DNA of 64,000 nt from Kitasatospora sp. MAP5-34 (GTDB taxonomy: Bacteria > Actinomycetota > Actinomycetes > Streptomycetales > Streptomycetaceae): positions 1 to 64,000 of the forward strand of contig NZ_JARXZC010000004.1 of NCBI RefSeq assembly GCF_029894335.1, in the 5' to 3' direction. The notes beneath the pieces are model-generated. The model saw nothing but the letters and a program-made list of their open reading frames with translations. It was not told the origin of the DNA and ran no database searches. Positions within the stretch are counted from its first letter, which is position 1. Every line of letters starts with the position of its first letter. Shown one piece after another: positions 32,278 to 40,403 of this stretch. The position numbers and the translations under genes are program-made.

Positions 32278-34146
32278 ATGCCCACGCGCAATGACATCCG
32301 TAACGTTGCCATCGTCGCCCACGTCGACCACGGCAAGACCACCCTGGTCGACGCCATGCTGAAGCAGGCCGGCGCTTTCGCTGCCCACCAGCACCTCGAC
32401 GACCGAATGATGGACTCTAACGACCTGGAGCGCGAGAAGGGCATCACCATTCTCGCGAAGAACACCGCCGTCAAGTACCACCCGAAGGAGGGTGGCGCGC
32501 CGATCACGATCAACATCATCGACACCCCGGGCCACGCCGACTTCGGTGGCGAGGTCGAGCGCGGTCTGTCGATGGTGGACGCGGTCGTCCTCCTGGTCGA
32601 CGCCTCCGAGGGTCCGCTGCCGCAGACCCGCTTCGTGCTCCGCAAGGCGCTGACGGCCAAGCTGCCGGTCATCCTCTGCATCAACAAGACCGACCGTCCG
32701 GACTCCCGGATCGACGAGGTCATCAACGAGACCTACGACCTCTTCCTGGACCTGGACGCCACCGAGGAGCAGATCGAGTTCCCGATCGTCTACGCCTGTG
32801 CGCGTGACGGTGTCGCCTCGATGACCAAGCCGGAGAACGGCACCGTCCCGGCCGACAGCGACTCGCTGGAGCCGTTCTTCTCGACGATCCTGCAGCACGT
32901 CCCGGCCCCGACCTTCGACGAGGGTGCCCCGCTCCAGGCCCACGTCACCAACCTGGACGCCGACAACTTCCTCGGCCGCATCGCGCTCTGCCGCGTCGAG
33001 CAGGGCGAGCTGCGCAAGGGCCAGCAGGTCGCGTGGATGAAGCGTGACGGCTCGATCGCGCAGGTGAAGATCACCGAGCTGCTGATGACCGAGGCGCTCA
33101 CCCGCAAGCCGGCCGAGGTGGCGGGCCCCGGTGACATCTGTGCCGTCGCCGGTATCCCCGACATCATGATCGGTGAGACCCTGGCGGACCTCGAGAACCC
33201 GATCGCGCTGCCGCTGATCACGGTCGACGAGCCGGCCATCTCGATGACCATCGGTACCAACACCTCGCCGCTGGTCGGCAAGGGCGGCAAGGGCCACAAG
33301 GTCACCGCCCGCATGGTGAAGGACCGCCTGGACAAGGAGCTGGTCGGCAACGTCTCGCTCCGCGTCCTGCCGACCGAGCGCCCGGACGCCTGGGAGGTCC
33401 AGGGCCGTGGTGAGCTCGCGCTCGCCATCCTGGTCGAGACCATGCGCCGCGAGCTCTTCGAGCTGACCGTCGGCAAGCCGCAGGTCGTCACCAAGATCGT
33501 CAACGGCAAGACCCACGAGCCGGTCGAGCGGATGACGATCGACAGCCCCGAGGAGTACCTCGGCGCGATCACCCAGCTGATGGCCGTCCGCAAGGGCCGC
33601 ATGGAGACCATGACGAACCACGGCTCCGGCTGGGTCCGCATGGAGTTCATCGTCCCCTCGCGTGGCCTGATCGGGTTCCGTACCCAGTTCCTGACCGACA
33701 CCCGTGGCACGGGTATCGCGCACTCCATCTTCGAGGGCCACGAGCCGTGGTTCGGCGAGCTCCGGATGCGCAACAACGGCTCGCTGGTGGCCGACCGCGC
33801 GGGCGTCGTGACGCCGTTCGCCATGATGGGCATCCAGGAGCGCGGCACGCTCTTCGTCGAGCCCACCACCGAGGTGTACGAGGGCATGATCGTCGGCGAG
33901 AACTCGCGCCAGGACGACATGGACATCAACATCACCAAGGAGAAGAAGCTCACCAACATGCGTGCCGCTTCCTCCGACACCACCGAGAACCTGGTGCCGC
34001 CGCGCAAGCTCTCGCTGGAGCAGAGCCTCGAGTTCTGCCGCGAGGACGAGTGCATCGAGGTGACCCCGGAGACCGTGCGTATCCGCAAGGTCGTCCTGGA
34101 CCAGAAGGAGCGCGGCCGTACGGCCTCGCGCGCCAAGAAGAACTGA
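32278..34146 (+). CDS. typA: Translational GTPase TypA/BipA
   Basis: This 622-residue ribosome-associated GTPase is related to EF-G. G1 is AHVDHGKTT, G2 REKGITI, G3 DTPGHADFGGEV, and G4 NKTDR. Then come the EF-G-like domains II, III and V and the BipA-specific C-terminus (NMRAASSDTTENLVPPRKLSLEQSLEF). It functions in 50S assembly and stress-responsive translation. The frame is open from 32068; the ATG at 32278 (MPTRNDIRNVAIVAHVDHG) matches the family. A hairpin terminator follows, and peptide transporter operons lie downstream, as in other streptomycetes. Confidence 0.96.
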   Translation: MPTRNDIRNVAIVAHVDHGKTTLVDAMLKQAGAFAAHQHLDDRMMDSNDLEREKGITILAKNTAVKYHPKEGGAPITINIIDTPGHADFGGEVERGLSMVDAVVLLVDASEGPLPQTRFVLRKALTAKLPVILCINKTDRPDSRIDEVINETYDLFLDLDATEEQIEFPIVYACARDGVASMTKPENGTVPADSDSLEPFFSTILQHVPAPTFDEGAPLQAHVTNLDADNFLGRIALCRVEQGELRKGQQVAWMKRDGSIAQVKITELLMTEALTRKPAEVAGPGDICAVAGIPDIMIGETLADLENPIALPLITVDEPAISMTIGTNTSPLVGKGGKGHKVTARMVKDRLDKELVGNVSLRVLPTERPDAWEVQGRGELALAILVETMRRELFELTVGKPQVVTKIVNGKTHEPVERMTIDSPEEYLGAITQLMAVRKGRMETMTNHGSGWVRMEFIVPSRGLIGFRTQFLTDTRGTGIAHSIFEGHEPWFGELRMRNNGSLVADRAGVVTPFAMMGIQERGTLFVEPTTEVYEGMIVGENSRQDDMDINITKEKKLTNMRAASSDTTENLVPPRKLSLEQSLEFCREDECIEVTPETVRIRKVVLDQKERGRTASRAKKN

Positions 34147-34203
34147 CGCTCGACAGTTCGCAGCACTCAGCCTCAGCAGTTCCGAGCGCTGAAGAAGGCG
34201 CTG

Positions 34204-34251
34204 AAACGCCGTCGGCCGGCTCCCCGTCAGGGGGGCCGGCCGACGGCGTTT
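34204..34251 (+). terminator. typA terminator hairpin
   Basis: Perfect 17-bp arms (34204-34220 and 34235-34251; left arm begins AAACGCCGTCGG), with a further TCCCC/GGGGG pairing in the loop, lie 58 nt after typA. Confidence 0.9.
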
Positions 34252-34284
34252 CCGGTTACTCCCCGCTACCTGCCGCCGGAGGCC

Positions 34285-34378
34285 GAGTGTCCGTTAATCG
34301 GAGCTGATGGCCCGTTATTCATGCGGGCTGTCCGTTTCATCCATGTCTGACTATGTCTTGAATGTCCGGTATCCGGAC
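34285..34378. promoter_or_regulatory. Promoter region of operon 1 with TGTCCG palindromes
   Basis: GAGTGTCCGTTAATCGGAG (34285-34303) is nearly identical to 53042-53060. A TGTCCG half-site lies near 34329, and GTCCGGTATCCGGAC (34364-34378) is a perfect 6-3-6 palindrome flanked by TTGA/TCAA. The 34147-34536 gap holds no gene beyond the typA terminator. Confidence 0.55.
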
Positions 34379-34536
34379 TCAAGCGTTCGCTCATGTGATC
34401 AAAATGAGATCGCTAATCGTCAGGTTCATACCGCAGCGTGACCGATAGTGGTTGAAGTCAAGCTCGGGTCCAGGGGTACGCGCAGGGGTGCGCGCCGAAC
34501 CACGGGCGCGGAACGCCGATATCAGGAGGCATCCCC

Positions 34537-36165
34537 ATGCGCGGTGCTAGCCAGGCCAAGTGGGTCGTCACGGCAGTCGCAGTCGCCCTCGCCGCTACCG
34601 CTTGCGGCAGCAGCACTTCCGCGTCGAGCGGTTCCGGTGCGATCGACGCCAAGGGCGTCTACAGCTACCAGAGCGGTGAGCCGCAGAACCCGCTCCAGCC
34701 GGCCAACGCCAACGAGTCGCTCGGCTCACGCGTCGTCAAGAACCTGTTCCGCGGCCTGGTCGACCTCGACCCGACCACCAACAAGCCGCGCTACCAGGTG
34801 GCCGACAAGATCGAGACCACCGACGCCAAGCACTTCGCGGTGACGCTGAAGTCCGGCTGGACCTTCCACGACGGCACGCCCGTCACCGCGCACTCCTTCG
34901 TGGACGCCTGGAACTGGTCGGCCAATACCAAGAACAACCAGATCAACAGCAACTGGTTCTCCGACATAGCCGGCTACGACGCCGTGCACCCGGCCAAGGG
35001 CGACCCGACGGCCACCACCATGTCCGGTCTGAAGGTCGTGGACGACACGCACTTCACCATCGACCTGACGGGCCCGGTCTCGTACTTCCAGTACAAGCTG
35101 GCCTACATCGCCTTCTCCCCGCTGCCGAAGTCGTTCTTCGCCGACCCGGTCAAGGCCGGCGAGAACCCGGTCGGCGACGGCCCGTACAAGTTCGTCTCGT
35201 GGGAGCACAACAAGGCCATCACGCTGGCCGCCTACGACCAGTACGCGGGTGTGGACAAGGCGCAGAACGGCGGCATCGTCTTCAAGAACTACAGTGCCGC
35301 CGAGGCCGCCTACAAGGACCTGACCTCGGACAACCTGGACGTGCTCGACCAGGTCGACCCGACCGACCTGCCCAAGTACAAGTCGGACCTGGGCGACCGC
35401 GCCGTCGACCAGCCGCAGGGTGGCATCGTCTCCATCAGCTTCGCGATGTACCAGCCGGAGTGGCAGGGCGTCGACAAGGCGAAGGTCCGTCAGGGCCTGT
35501 CGATGGCGATCGACCGCGACACCATCACCAAGACGGTGCTGAACGGCTCGCGACTGCCCGCCGACAGCTTCGTCGCCCCGGGTACGGTCGGCTACAAGGC
35601 CGGCATCTGCGGTGAGGCCTGCACCTTCGACCCGGCCAAGGCCAAGTCGATGATCGCGGCCGGCGGCGGTGTCCCGAACAACAAGATCACCATCACCTAC
35701 AACGCCGACGGCGGCCACAAGGAGTGGGTGGACGCGGTCTGCAACTCCATCCGCCAGTCCACCGGCGTGGAGTGCGTCGGCGACCCGAAGCCGGACATGA
35801 AGACCGCGCGCAAGGAGATCACCGCGCACACGGTCCCGAGCATGATGCGCACCGGCTGGGCGCAGGACTACCCGCTCAACGTCAGCTTCCTGCGCGACCT
35901 CTACCAGACCGGCGCCGACTCCAACGACGCGCTGTACTCCAGCCCGGAGTTCGACAAGCTCGCGAAGGCGGCCGACGCGGCGGCCACGGTGGACCAGACC
36001 GCCGACCTGTACCAGCAGGCCGAGGCCCAGCTGGTCAAGGACATGCCGGCCATCCCGCTCTGGTACTACAAGACCAACGCGGGCTGGTCCAACAACGTGA
36101 CCAACGTGAAGTACGACACCTTCGGTGACCCGGTCTTCACCCAGGTCGAGGTCAAGCAGAAGTAA
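34537..36165 (+). CDS. Operon 1 oligopeptide-binding lipoprotein
   Basis: This 542-residue family 5 solute-binding protein has a lipoprotein signal peptide ending LAATAC (Cys23) and a Ser-rich linker. Binding-protein hallmarks are SGWTFHDGTPVTAHSFVDAWNW, VGDGPYKFVSWEHN, VRQGLSMAIDRDTITK and YNADGGHKEWVDAVCNSIRQ. It is the first gene of an operon with two permeases and two ATPases. Two further in-frame copies of its last codons and stop follow in tandem, then a hairpin, which may adjust expression relative to the permeases. It is paralogous to, but clearly diverged from, the operon 2 binding protein. Confidence 0.94.
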   Translation: MRGASQAKWVVTAVAVALAATACGSSTSASSGSGAIDAKGVYSYQSGEPQNPLQPANANESLGSRVVKNLFRGLVDLDPTTNKPRYQVADKIETTDAKHFAVTLKSGWTFHDGTPVTAHSFVDAWNWSANTKNNQINSNWFSDIAGYDAVHPAKGDPTATTMSGLKVVDDTHFTIDLTGPVSYFQYKLAYIAFSPLPKSFFADPVKAGENPVGDGPYKFVSWEHNKAITLAAYDQYAGVDKAQNGGIVFKNYSAAEAAYKDLTSDNLDVLDQVDPTDLPKYKSDLGDRAVDQPQGGIVSISFAMYQPEWQGVDKAKVRQGLSMAIDRDTITKTVLNGSRLPADSFVAPGTVGYKAGICGEACTFDPAKAKSMIAAGGGVPNNKITITYNADGGHKEWVDAVCNSIRQSTGVECVGDPKPDMKTARKEITAHTVPSMMRTGWAQDYPLNVSFLRDLYQTGADSNDALYSSPEFDKLAKAADAAATVDQTADLYQQAEAQLVKDMPAIPLWYYKTNAGWSNNVTNVKYDTFGDPVFTQVEVKQK

Positions 36166-36271
36166 GCACCGCAGAAGTAAGCACCGCAGAAGTAAGTACG
36201 CAGAGGTAAGCAAGCGGCAGAAACGCGGCCGGTGCCCGTCCGCCCTCCCCGGGGCAGGGCAGGCGCCGGCC
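36166..36271 (+). repeat. Tandem stop-codon repeats and hairpin after binding protein 1
   Basis: GCACCGCAGAAGTAA occurs at 36166-36180 and 36181-36195, with a degenerate copy at 36196-36209. Each repeats the QK-stop end of the gene. A hairpin follows: GGCCGGTGCC (36227-36236) pairs with GGCGCCGGCC (36262-36271), with one G-U. Confidence 0.8.
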
Positions 36272-36330
36272 GTCGTCATGCCGACCCACTGCCGGCTTCT
36301 GCCCGTCAACTTCACGACATGGAGGGCACG

Positions 36331-37257
36331 ATGGGGCGTTTTGTCGCCAGGCGACTGCTCCAGATGATCCCGGTCTTCCTGGGGACGACCGCGCTCATCT
36401 TCTTTATGGTGCACGTGCTACCGGGTGACCCGGTCGCCGCGATGTGGGGGGACAAGGCGGCGGACCCCGCCCAGCTCGCCGCCAAGCGCCACCAACTGGG
36501 GCTGGACCAGCCGCTGTTGCAGCAGTACGTCACGTACATGGGCCACCTCCTCACCGGTGACTTCGGTACCACCATGGGCCAGCGCAAGGTGATCGACGTG
36601 ATCTCCGCCGCGATGCCGGTGACCGTCCGGCTGACGCTGATGGCCTTCGGCGTCGAGGTGGTCTTCGGGGTGCTGATCGGCCTGTTCGCCGGTCTGCGCC
36701 GGGGCAAGGCGTTCGACAAGGGCACCCTGGTCATCACGCTGCTGCTGATCTCGATACCGGTGCCGGTGCTCGGGTTCCTGTTCCAGACGGTCTTCGCCGA
36801 CCAGCTGAAGCTGGTCACCCCGACCGTCCAGGACTCGATGAACTTCGGCCAACTGCTGCTGCCGGCCGTCGTGCTGGGCTCGCTGTCACTGGCGTACGTC
36901 GCCCGCCTGACCCGCACCTCCATCGTGGAGAACGTCCGCGCCGACTACATGCGCACGGCCGTCGCGAAGGGTCTGCCGAGGCGCCGGGTGATCGGTACCC
37001 ACCTGCTGCGGAACTCGATGATCCCGGTGATCACCTTCCTCGGCACCGACCTCGGTGCCCTGATGGGCGGGGCGATCGTCACCGAGTCCATCTTCAACGT
37101 CAAGGGCGTCGGCAACGCGATGTACCACGCGATCAACCAGAGCGACGGCGCCACGGTGTCCGGCTTCGTGGCGGTCCTGGTGCTCGTCTTCCTGGCCGCC
37201 AGCCTGATCGTCGACCTGCTCTACGCGGTCCTGGACCCGAGGATCCGGTATGCCTGA
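36331..37257 (+). CDS. Operon 1 peptide ABC transporter permease (DppB-like)
   Basis: This 308-residue inner-membrane permease has an N-terminal helix (MGRFVARRLLQMIPVFLGTTALIFFMVHVLPGDP) and the BPD_transp_1 core with about six helices. The EAA loop RADYMRTAVAKGLPRRRVIGTHLLRNSMIPVITFLGTDLGALMGGAIVTE contacts the ATPases. The ATG at 36331 follows GGAGGG. The last 8 nt overlap the next permease gene, showing translational coupling. Confidence 0.94.
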   Translation: MGRFVARRLLQMIPVFLGTTALIFFMVHVLPGDPVAAMWGDKAADPAQLAAKRHQLGLDQPLLQQYVTYMGHLLTGDFGTTMGQRKVIDVISAAMPVTVRLTLMAFGVEVVFGVLIGLFAGLRRGKAFDKGTLVITLLLISIPVPVLGFLFQTVFADQLKLVTPTVQDSMNFGQLLLPAVVLGSLSLAYVARLTRTSIVENVRADYMRTAVAKGLPRRRVIGTHLLRNSMIPVITFLGTDLGALMGGAIVTESIFNVKGVGNAMYHAINQSDGATVSGFVAVLVLVFLAASLIVDLLYAVLDPRIRYA

Positions 37258-38179
37258 CCTGATCGAGAAGAAGAAGACCGAGGCCGTGGCCGTGAGCGCG
37301 CCGGAGAAGCCCGAGAAGGCCCGCAGCCTCGGCTCGGACGCCTGGCAGGAACTGCGGCGCAACCCCGTCTTCCTGCTCTCGGCCGCGCTGATCCTGCTGC
37401 TGATCGTCATCACCATCGCGCCGGGCCTGTTCACCTCGGTGGACCCCCGGGCCGGTGACCTGCGCAACCACTACCTGAGCAAGCCGAGTTACGGCCACCT
37501 GTTCCAGGACGACTGGTTCGGCTACGACGGCCAGGGCCGCTCGATCTACGCCCGGGTGATCTACGGCGCGCGCGCCTCGATCATCGTCGGCACCTGCGTC
37601 ACCGCCGCGGTGACCGTGTTCGGCGGCCTGCTGGGCATGCTCGCGGGGTACTTCGGCGGCTGGGTGGACACGCTGCTCTCGCGGATCACCGACATCTTCT
37701 TCGGCATCCCGCTGCTGCTCGGCGCCCTGGTGGTGCTCAACGCCTTCACCGCGCGCACCGTCTGGAGCGTGGTCTTCGCGCTGGTCGCGCTCGGCTGGAC
37801 GCAGATGGCCCGCGTGATGCGCGGTTCGGTGATCACCGTCAAGCAGGCGGACTACGTCACCGCCGCCAGGGCACTGGGTGCCGGTACGCCGCGCATCCTG
37901 TTCAAGCACATCCTGCCGAACGCCGTCGCCCCGGTGATCGTGGTCGCCACCATCGCGCTCGGCGGCTACATCGCCACCGAGGCGACGCTGAGCTTCCTCG
38001 GCATCGGCCTCCAGGACCCGACGATCTCCTGGGGTATCGACATCAACTCGGCCCAGAACGTCATCCGTACCGCCCCGCACGTGCTCTTCTTCCCGGCGGG
38101 CATGCTGAGCCTCACCGTGCTGGCGTTCATCATGCTCGGCGACGCGGTGCGCGACGCCCTCGACCCGAAGCTGCGCTGA
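37250..38179 (+). CDS. Operon 1 peptide ABC transporter permease (DppC-like)
   Basis: This 309-residue permease has a charged cytoplasmic N-terminus (about 40 residues), an N-terminal helix (NPVFLLSAALILLLIVITIAPGLFTSVDPR; OppC_N type), five further helices and the EAA loop VKQADYVTAARALGAGTPRILFKHILPNAVAPVIVV. It starts inside the end of the DppB-like gene and is followed 15 nt later by the first ATPase. Its 3' end is nearly identical in DNA to the operon 2 counterpart. Confidence 0.94.
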   Translation: MPDLIEKKKTEAVAVSAPEKPEKARSLGSDAWQELRRNPVFLLSAALILLLIVITIAPGLFTSVDPRAGDLRNHYLSKPSYGHLFQDDWFGYDGQGRSIYARVIYGARASIIVGTCVTAAVTVFGGLLGMLAGYFGGWVDTLLSRITDIFFGIPLLLGALVVLNAFTARTVWSVVFALVALGWTQMARVMRGSVITVKQADYVTAARALGAGTPRILFKHILPNAVAPVIVVATIALGGYIATEATLSFLGIGLQDPTISWGIDINSAQNVIRTAPHVLFFPAGMLSLTVLAFIMLGDAVRDALDPKLR

Positions 38180-38194
38180 GAGGCGGAACGCACG

Positions 38195-39244
38195 ATGACC
38201 ACTGTCATGGAGAAGAAGACGGAGACGGGTCGGCTCGTCCCCGGCACCCCGCTGCTCGAAGTCCGCGACCTGCACGTGGAGTTCAAGACCCGGGACGGCA
38301 TCGCCAAGGCCGTCAACGGCGTCAACTACTCGGTCGCGGCGGGCGAGACGCTCGCGGTGCTCGGTGAGTCGGGCTCCGGCAAGTCCGTCACCGCGCAGAC
38401 CATCATGGGCATCCTGGACATGCCACCGGGCCGGGTCGCCTCGGGCGAGATCCTGTTCCGGGGCCAGGACATGCTGAAGATGTCGGGCGAGGAGCGGCGG
38501 CAGATCCGTGGCCAGAAGATCGCGATGATCTTCCAGGACGCGCTGTCCTCGCTCAACCCCGTGCTCAGCGTGGGCTACCAGCTCGGCGAGATGTTCCGGG
38601 TGCACCGGGGCGCCTCCCGCAAGGAGGCCAAGGCCAAGGCGATCGAACTGATGGACCGGGTGCGGATCCCGGCCGCCGCCCAGCGCGTCGGCGACTACCC
38701 GCACCAGTTCTCCGGTGGTATGCGGCAGCGCATCATGATCGCGATGGCGCTGGCCCTGGAGCCGGACCTGATCATCGCGGACGAGCCCACCACGGCCCTG
38801 GACGTGACCGTCCAGGCGCAGGTGATGGACCTGCTGGCGGAGCTTCAGGCCGAGTACCACATGGGTCTGATCCTGATCACCCACGACCTCGGTGTGGTCG
38901 CCGACGTCGCGGACAAGATCGCGGTGATGTACGCGGGCCGGATCGTCGAGACCGCCCCCGTGCACCAGCTGTACGCCAACCCGGCGCACCCGTACACCAA
39001 GGGCCTGCTCCGCTCGATCCCGCGCCTGGACCAGAAGGGCGAGGAGCTCTACGCGATCAAGGGCCTGCCCCCGAACCTGCTCAAGGTCCCGGCCGGCTGC
39101 GCCTTCAACCCGCGCTGCGACGCCGCCACCGACCTGTGCCGCACCGAGACCCCCGCGCTGCACCAGGTGATGGACAAGGACGGCGCCGAGCTCGCCGGCC
39201 GCCGCAGCGCCTGCCACCTCTGGAAGGAGACCCTCCATGGCTGA
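38195..39244 (+). CDS. Operon 1 peptide ABC transporter ATPase (DppD-like)
   Basis: This 349-residue ATPase has Walker A GESGSGKS (57-64), Q-loop [12 protein letters not shown], signature FSGGMRQR, Walker [13 protein letters not shown] and switch ITHD. The oligopeptide-transporter C-terminal region carries conserved cysteines (GCAFNPRC). Bases 38692-38961 are almost identical to 44648-44917 in operon 2 (two mismatches by eye), indicating gene conversion. The stop overlaps the next ATPase start by 8 nt. Confidence 0.95.
   Translation: MTTVMEKKTETGRLVPGTPLLEVRDLHVEFKTRDGIAKAVNGVNYSVAAGETLAVLGESGSGKSVTAQTIMGILDMPPGRVASGEILFRGQDMLKMSGEERRQIRGQKIAMIFQDALSSLNPVLSVGYQLGEMFRVHRGASRKEAKAKAIELMDRVRIPAAAQRVGDYPHQFSGGMRQRIMIAMALALEPDLIIADEPTTALDVTVQAQVMDLLAELQAEYHMGLILITHDLGVVADVADKIAVMYAGRIVETAPVHQLYANPAHPYTKGLLRSIPRLDQKGEELYAIKGLPPNLLKVPAGCAFNPRCDAATDLCRTETPALHQVMDKDGAELAGRRSACHLWKETLHG
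38692..38961 (+). repeat. Converted block, DppD-like gene copy 1
   Basis: These 270 bp match 44648-44917 with only two differences (38794, 38893) at a constant offset of 5956, in direct orientation. Identity stops abruptly on both sides. Confidence 0.9.
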
Positions 39245-40256
39245 GCAGCCCATCCTCGAGGTCAAGGACCTGGTCAAGCACTACCCGCTGAGCCAGGGCG
39301 TCCTCTTCCGCAAGCAGACCGGCGCGGTCAAGGCCGTCGACGGCGTCTCCTTCGCCCTGGGCAAGGGCGAGACGCTCGGCATCGTCGGCGAGTCCGGCTG
39401 TGGCAAGTCGACGCTCGCCAAGGTGCTGATGAATCTGGAGCGCGCCACCTCCGGCCAGGTGCTCTACAAGGGCGAGGACATCTCCAGGCTCTCGGGCGCC
39501 GCGCTGAAGGCCGTCCGCCGTAACATCCAGATGGTCTTCCAGGACCCGTACACCTCGCTCAACCCCCGGATGACGGTGGGTGACATCATCGGTGAGCCGT
39601 ACGAGATCCACCCCGAGGTGGCGCCGAAGGGCGAGCGGCGCAGGGCGGTGCAGGATCTGCTGGACGTGGTCGGGCTGAACCCGGAGTACATCAACCGGTA
39701 CCCGCACCAGTTCTCCGGCGGCCAGCGGCAGCGGATCGGCATCGCGCGCGGTCTGGCGCTCAAGCCGGAGATCATCATCTGCGACGAGCCGGTCTCCGCG
39801 CTGGACGTCTCGGTGCAGGCCCAGGTGATCAACCTGCTCGACCAGCTGCAGAAGGACTTCGAGCTGTCGTACATGTTCATCGCGCACGACCTCTCGATCG
39901 TCCGGCACATCTCCGACCGGGTCGGCGTGATGTACCTCGGCAAGATGGTCGAGATCGGCAGCGATCTGGAGATCTACGACCACGCGACCCACCCGTACAC
40001 CCAGGCCCTGCTGTCCGCCGTCCCGGTGCCGGACCCGACGGCCCGGGAGACCCGGGACCGGATCGTGCTCTCCGGGGACATCCCCTCCCCGGCGAACCCG
40101 CCGTCCGGCTGCCGGTTCCGCACCCGGTGCTGGAAGGCGGAGGACCGCTGCTCCACCGAGGTCCCGCTGCTCGCGGTGCCGTCGCTGCTCAGCGGCCCGG
40201 CGGCGCACGCGTCCGCCTGCCACTTCGCCGAGGTCCGTCAGACCGTCACCACCTGA
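39237..40256 (+). CDS. Operon 1 peptide ABC transporter ATPase (DppF-like)
   Basis: This 339-residue second ATPase has Walker A GESGCGKS (51-58), Q-loop MVFQDPYTSLNP, signature FSGGQRQR, Walker B IIICDEPVSALDVS and switch IAHD. The C-terminal region GCRFRTRCW is that of DppF/OppF proteins. Bases 39480-40037 are about 99% identical to the operon 2 ATPase. The stop is followed by a classical terminator. Confidence 0.95.
   Translation: MAEQPILEVKDLVKHYPLSQGVLFRKQTGAVKAVDGVSFALGKGETLGIVGESGCGKSTLAKVLMNLERATSGQVLYKGEDISRLSGAALKAVRRNIQMVFQDPYTSLNPRMTVGDIIGEPYEIHPEVAPKGERRRAVQDLLDVVGLNPEYINRYPHQFSGGQRQRIGIARGLALKPEIIICDEPVSALDVSVQAQVINLLDQLQKDFELSYMFIAHDLSIVRHISDRVGVMYLGKMVEIGSDLEIYDHATHPYTQALLSAVPVPDPTARETRDRIVLSGDIPSPANPPSGCRFRTRCWKAEDRCSTEVPLLAVPSLLSGPAAHASACHFAEVRQTVTT
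39480..40037 (+). repeat. Converted block, DppF-like gene copy 1
   Basis: These 558 bp match 45505-46062 with three differences found by eye (39560, 39578, 39844) at a constant offset of 6025, in direct orientation. Confidence 0.9.
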
Positions 40257-40267
40257 CCCGGACTCAA

Positions 40268-40304
40268 CCCGTAGGGCCCACAGCTGAGCTGTGGGCCCTA
40301 CGGG
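40268..40304 (+). terminator. Operon 1 terminator
   Basis: Perfect 17-bp arms (40268-40284 and 40288-40304; left begins CCCGTAGGGCCC), a 3-nt loop and a following TTTT tract make a textbook intrinsic terminator between operons 1 and 2. Confidence 0.93.
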
Positions 40305-40368
40305 TTTTCCGGGGCACCCATCCGGCCCTACAGCGGTCGCGCCGCCGCGACGGCGCCCTTCTCATGGG

Positions 40369-40384
40369 GTGTGATGCGTCACAC
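40369..40384. promoter_or_regulatory. Crp-like palindrome before binding protein 2
   Basis: GTGTGATGCGTCACAC is a perfect 6-4-6 palindrome 20 nt before the operon 2 start. It also fits the Streptomyces Crp pattern GTG-N6-GNCAC. Confidence 0.4.
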
Positions 40385-40403
40385 ACTCCGAGGAGGGACC
40401 TCC

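Noticed and set aside
36125..36367. 80-residue frame across the operon 1 binding protein/permease junction
   Set aside because: Consists of tandem repeat and hairpin sequence, overlaps both genes, and has no conserved features.
34726..36414. 562-residue minus-strand frame opposite binding protein 1
   Set aside because: Val/Arg/Gly-rich shadow of a well supported lipoprotein gene.
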